From Lobosporangium transversale (taxonomy: Eukaryota; Mortierellomycota; Mortierellomycetes; Mortierellales; Mortierellaceae): a DNA stretch of 64,000 nucleotides. Below, in pieces: positions 60,967 to 64,000 of the stretch (position 1 is its first letter; each line of letters begins with the position of its first letter). Both the position numbers and the translations under genes were made by a program. The notes under the pieces were generated by a model. The model was given only the letters and a program-made list of their open reading frames with translations, ran no database searches and was not told the DNA's origin. The stretch covers positions 62,001-126,000 of the forward strand of contig NW_019028988.1 in NCBI RefSeq assembly GCF_002105155.1. The letters run 5' to 3'.

Positions 60967-63139
60967 AAAAACGTATTCATCTGAATCTGACGTTAGTTTA
61001 AATTGACTTTCATATTCCTGCTTGTCTCACCTCATCCATGGCGCTTCGACCTCAACCTCAACCTCTGCCCCAGGCTCTATTCCCTCTTCTTCCTCCGGAT
61101 GCAAAGATGACGCATCATCCTCTTTCGTGCTGAAGATAGGGGCGGTTCTTGTGACATGAGAAACTTCTGAAGTTAACAAAACACTGCTGACCATCGATGT
61201 GCGGTCATCAAAATCATCCATTCTCCCAGCAGATATCTCACTATGAGTACCGTTATTAGGAATAGTCCGCGGTCTGATAGGAGTATTAGCTTGTTCCTTT
61301 TCATCCTCTAATGCATCTGCGTTATCACTCTCGTCTTTATCGTTGATCTTTTCATCATCGTCTGCGCCTTCTTCATCTGCAGCTTCGGTATCCCCACGTT
61401 GCTCCACGATCTTCTTGCGGGTTTCCTCCAGTAGTTCTGCAAGACGCTCTTCAATACGGTCCACCACCTCGAACGGTGCTAAGGGTGCAACCTTTGTGAT
61501 CGAATCCAGTAACAGTTGTACAAATTCCAGGTGGTGTGGTCTCTTTAATGCTAGCTGTAGGACTTGCCATAAAAACTCCATAACTAATGTCGACAGCGCG
61601 GGATACTCCTGGTGTTGTGCAACCCCAGCATCTTTACTCTTACTCTTACTCTTACTCTTCGGTTTTTCCCGGAGTGGTGGAAGATCTGTTAATGAGGTAA
61701 CACCATATGAGATCATGTTCAATAGAGATCCTGAAGCGCCAGGGTTGCGGAACGATTCCAGTGTAGGGTCCTGGAAGGCATGTAAAAGTCCATCCGCTAT
61801 ATAATTGACCCCTTGCAAGTAGACATCGCCATCACTGTTCGTTGCGAACTCTCCAAAATATACATTATTGCGAGAGTCTGAGTTCTCATCCACAGCGTCC
61901 TTGAGCAATAAAATGATCAGCTCAAATGGCGCACAAACCTTGATCACCTGATCCATGAGCCAATGATATCCTGTTGTGAATGCAATCCTGTAAAATGTAG
62001 GAATGTTTGGGTCTCGGGCGGCTACCTCACTTGGGCCATCATCATTAGGAATTACATAGTACTCGCGTTTTCGCAAGGGTCGCTGTGAATTATAGGCAGT
62101 ATAATAATCAACGACTTGACGCAAGGCCTCGACATTGGAGGCTCTGCATGGATGCAGAGGCAAGGAAGGTGCACCTTTCAATAAATAAATAGATTCCTGT
62201 CCTCCAGGTGGAAAAATGTACCCAGGTCTGAGTTCCGATAACTGAACTGTAGCCTTAGAGCAAAAGTCGCGAAATTTCTTAGGTCCATACAAATTCCGTG
62301 CAATGGCTATTTCGCAGTGATCCCTGATCTCAACCTTAGTTACTGCGACTCTGCACATCTGCTGTAATGCATCCTTCTCAAACTTTAGGATCGCCTGGTC
62401 GTCCTCACGGTCTTCTGCTCTCAATGATCTGCTAAGCTTTTCCATTAGCTCCGGCTGAGTCTAAAAAAAGAAATAAAAAAGGACACATACATTGTAAATG
62501 AATAATATTCATACATGTAGTTTGTCCAGGATTTTTTTTTTTTTTTTTTTTTTTTATTTGTACCTGGCACATTTGAGTGATCTCCTCTTGAAGCAAAGCA
62601 GTGGTAGTTCCTTTGAGACCGAACCTTGCTGCTTGCTTCATAACATCCATGCCACGCCTAATGCGAGCATTTAATGAGCTTATCTGGAGATCACGATCGG
62701 AGCACCAGTTACCGGTATATAATAGCCGCAGTGAAGCCTCAATCGCATAAAGCTCTAATGCATCAACACATTGAATCTCTATAACCTGGGAATCATTGCT
62801 GTCTCGGTCATCCAATAAAGTAATGGTCTTTTCATTTAGATCCTTCTTTCCTGCGAAGAGCGACGCAAAGAAATCGCTCTCTTTGCTGAGGATACGTGAG
62901 TGAAGGCTCAGTGTCCTTTTGAGTGATCCTGGGACCTGTAGAATGGCCGTGACATCGCTATAAAGGCCCTCTTCGAACAGAACCCGGCTAGCGCTGAGGT
63001 GCGGCATAGGTGCGACAGCAGGCTCCGGACTTGGTACAGGACTATTGCTAACAGGCGAAGAGGCACTCATAGAAGAGACTCGCCTTGAATTGGATCTTGA
63101 CGGCGGAAAAGACGGAAGGAAAGAGCTGAACTCCATCAT
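60808..63139 (-). CDS. BTB/POZ-domain protein
   Basis: Three exons: 63139-62564, 62460-61031 and 60904-60808, total 700 residues. Residues about 55-150 are a BTB fold: EEGLYSDVTAIL, LHSRILSKESDFFASLF, then ALELYAIEASLRLLYTGN. A BACK-like helical part follows (MKQAARFGLKGTTTALLQEE). The long C-terminal region carries an acidic stretch (DEEGADDDEKINDKDES) and a Lys-Ser repeat (KSKSKSKSK). BTB domains dimerise and often act as Cullin-3 adaptors, but no Kelch or MATH partner is seen. The last exon is easy to miss: the frame of exon 2 reaches a stop 2 codons after the donor (AG|GTGAGA), while splicing to 60904 adds ASLLAAAHKVPHEHPIFFAL and ends at 60808. That tail is well composed and phase-consistent. 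Confidence 0.88.
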
Positions 63140-64000
63140 GTACTTCCTGTTAATAACGAGAAATAAACAAAATAATGAAAAGAAGTGGAGTAGAGTGGAG
63201 AGATAGAAACAGGAGTAGATGAAAGGAGTAAGGAACGAATGAATGAATGAATGAATGAACGAATGAATGAATGAATGAAAGAGAAAGAATGGAATTATGG
63301 ACTAGATGAGCAAAAGACAGAGAGTTGTAGTGAACGACCTGTCTTTGTGTGACCTTTCGTCTTCACAACGGTTCCCCTGCCTGTTCCTTGTGCACTACGC
63401 CCGGGAAAAACTAAATTGTTTGACCAAACTCTGTTGCCACAGTCGGCATGAATTTATTTATTATTTTTATTTTTTTGAGACAGAAGGAAAAGAAACCAAG
63501 GTTTGGCATTCGACTCGTGTTTTGTTGCAACAGTTGCGTCAAATATTCTTGATCTCTGTAACACCGTGGCATGTCTGTCCTTTTGCCTATCCTCAACCTC
63601 AACATGTCTAGCAAATTTGTATCCAGCGTGGTCTTAGGCTAATAAAATCTGCAATTGGAGGGATCGAAAGATCAGATTATGCAGATGAAGGACAAGCCAC
63701 ACTGCCATAAGTTCAATTGCTGCAATTGCTTACCGGTAGAACTATTGCAATACAACAATAGGACAATAAGGACAATAGGATGAAAACAGAGAAGGGGGGG
63801 AAGAAACCCAGGGAAAGTTTGTAATGTATTTGTCTACTTGTGAATACCTTAGTCTATAAGTAAGCGGATTAAGGTATGAGAGAAGAAGTAAAAACGGAAT
63901 CGACGCTTTCCCAACCTAGCCTCTGTCTGTGACATGATTTGCGCACATGCAACATTTGCACAACCATCCTCCTTGTAGGCTAAAATGAACAGCAAAAGAT
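63140..64000. other. right-edge non-coding region
   Basis: Upstream flank of the BTB gene. It contains a GAAT tetranucleotide array (63237-63279). No gene is supported up to the window end; the longest open frames lack features. Confidence 0.65.
63237..63279. repeat. (GAAT)n microsatellite
   Basis: About ten GAAT units with one interruption (GAAC), about 100 bases upstream of the BTB start codon on its 5' side. Confidence 0.9.

Overview
The window is nuclear DNA from an intron-rich filamentous fungus. Genes carry short canonical GT-AG introns, usually about 60-160 bases, and long A or T homopolymer runs sit inside introns and between genes. The gene set (HIS5, USP7/Ubp15, CDK11, ANAPC15, AMMECR1, an HSD17B10-like dehydrogenase, an eIF4E of the 4EHP type) together with this intron style suggests an early-diverging lineage such as Mortierellomycotina. 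That placement is an inference from gene content, not a tested phylogeny. No rRNA, tRNA, CRISPR array or intact transposon was recognised.

Region 1 (1-18 kb) looks accessory. It opens with the first exons of an SH3-domain gene, followed by about 4 kb of AT-rich non-coding DNA. Next is a three-exon gene (4351-7802) whose first 260 residues resemble the MLKL/HeLo-type four-helix adaptor used in programmed cell death. Its large cysteine- and beta-rich C-terminal part is unfamiliar. About 3.6 kb of degraded, duplicated sequence follows. Then come five single-exon paralogues (11448-17899) encoding small secreted or GPI-anchored cysteine-rich proteins with a strict C-x2-C-x10-C ... C-x-C ... W framework. 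A sixth copy lies apart at 33915-34427.

Region 2 (18-33.5 kb) is compact and house-keeping: AMMECR1, ANAPC15 (cell cycle), a 14-exon USP7-type deubiquitinase, a coiled-coil/WD40 protein, an HSD17B10-like dehydrogenase whose start codon is split by an intron, and HIS5 with a Gcn4-type site upstream.

Region 3 (34-64 kb) holds a beta-repeat protein of DUF7330/DUF4097 style, a large M16 metallopeptidase of the Sdd3/YOL098C type, a secreted lipase, a 1,321-residue intronless protein of unknown role, a 4EHP-like eIF4E with a Gly/Ser-rich extension, a membrane-anchored short-chain dehydrogenase, a multi-pass membrane protein, a PP2C phosphatase fused to a winged-helix/AT-hook region, CDK11 and a BTB-domain protein. 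All multi-exon models below were built by hand from splice sites and checked for reading-phase continuity and codon totals.
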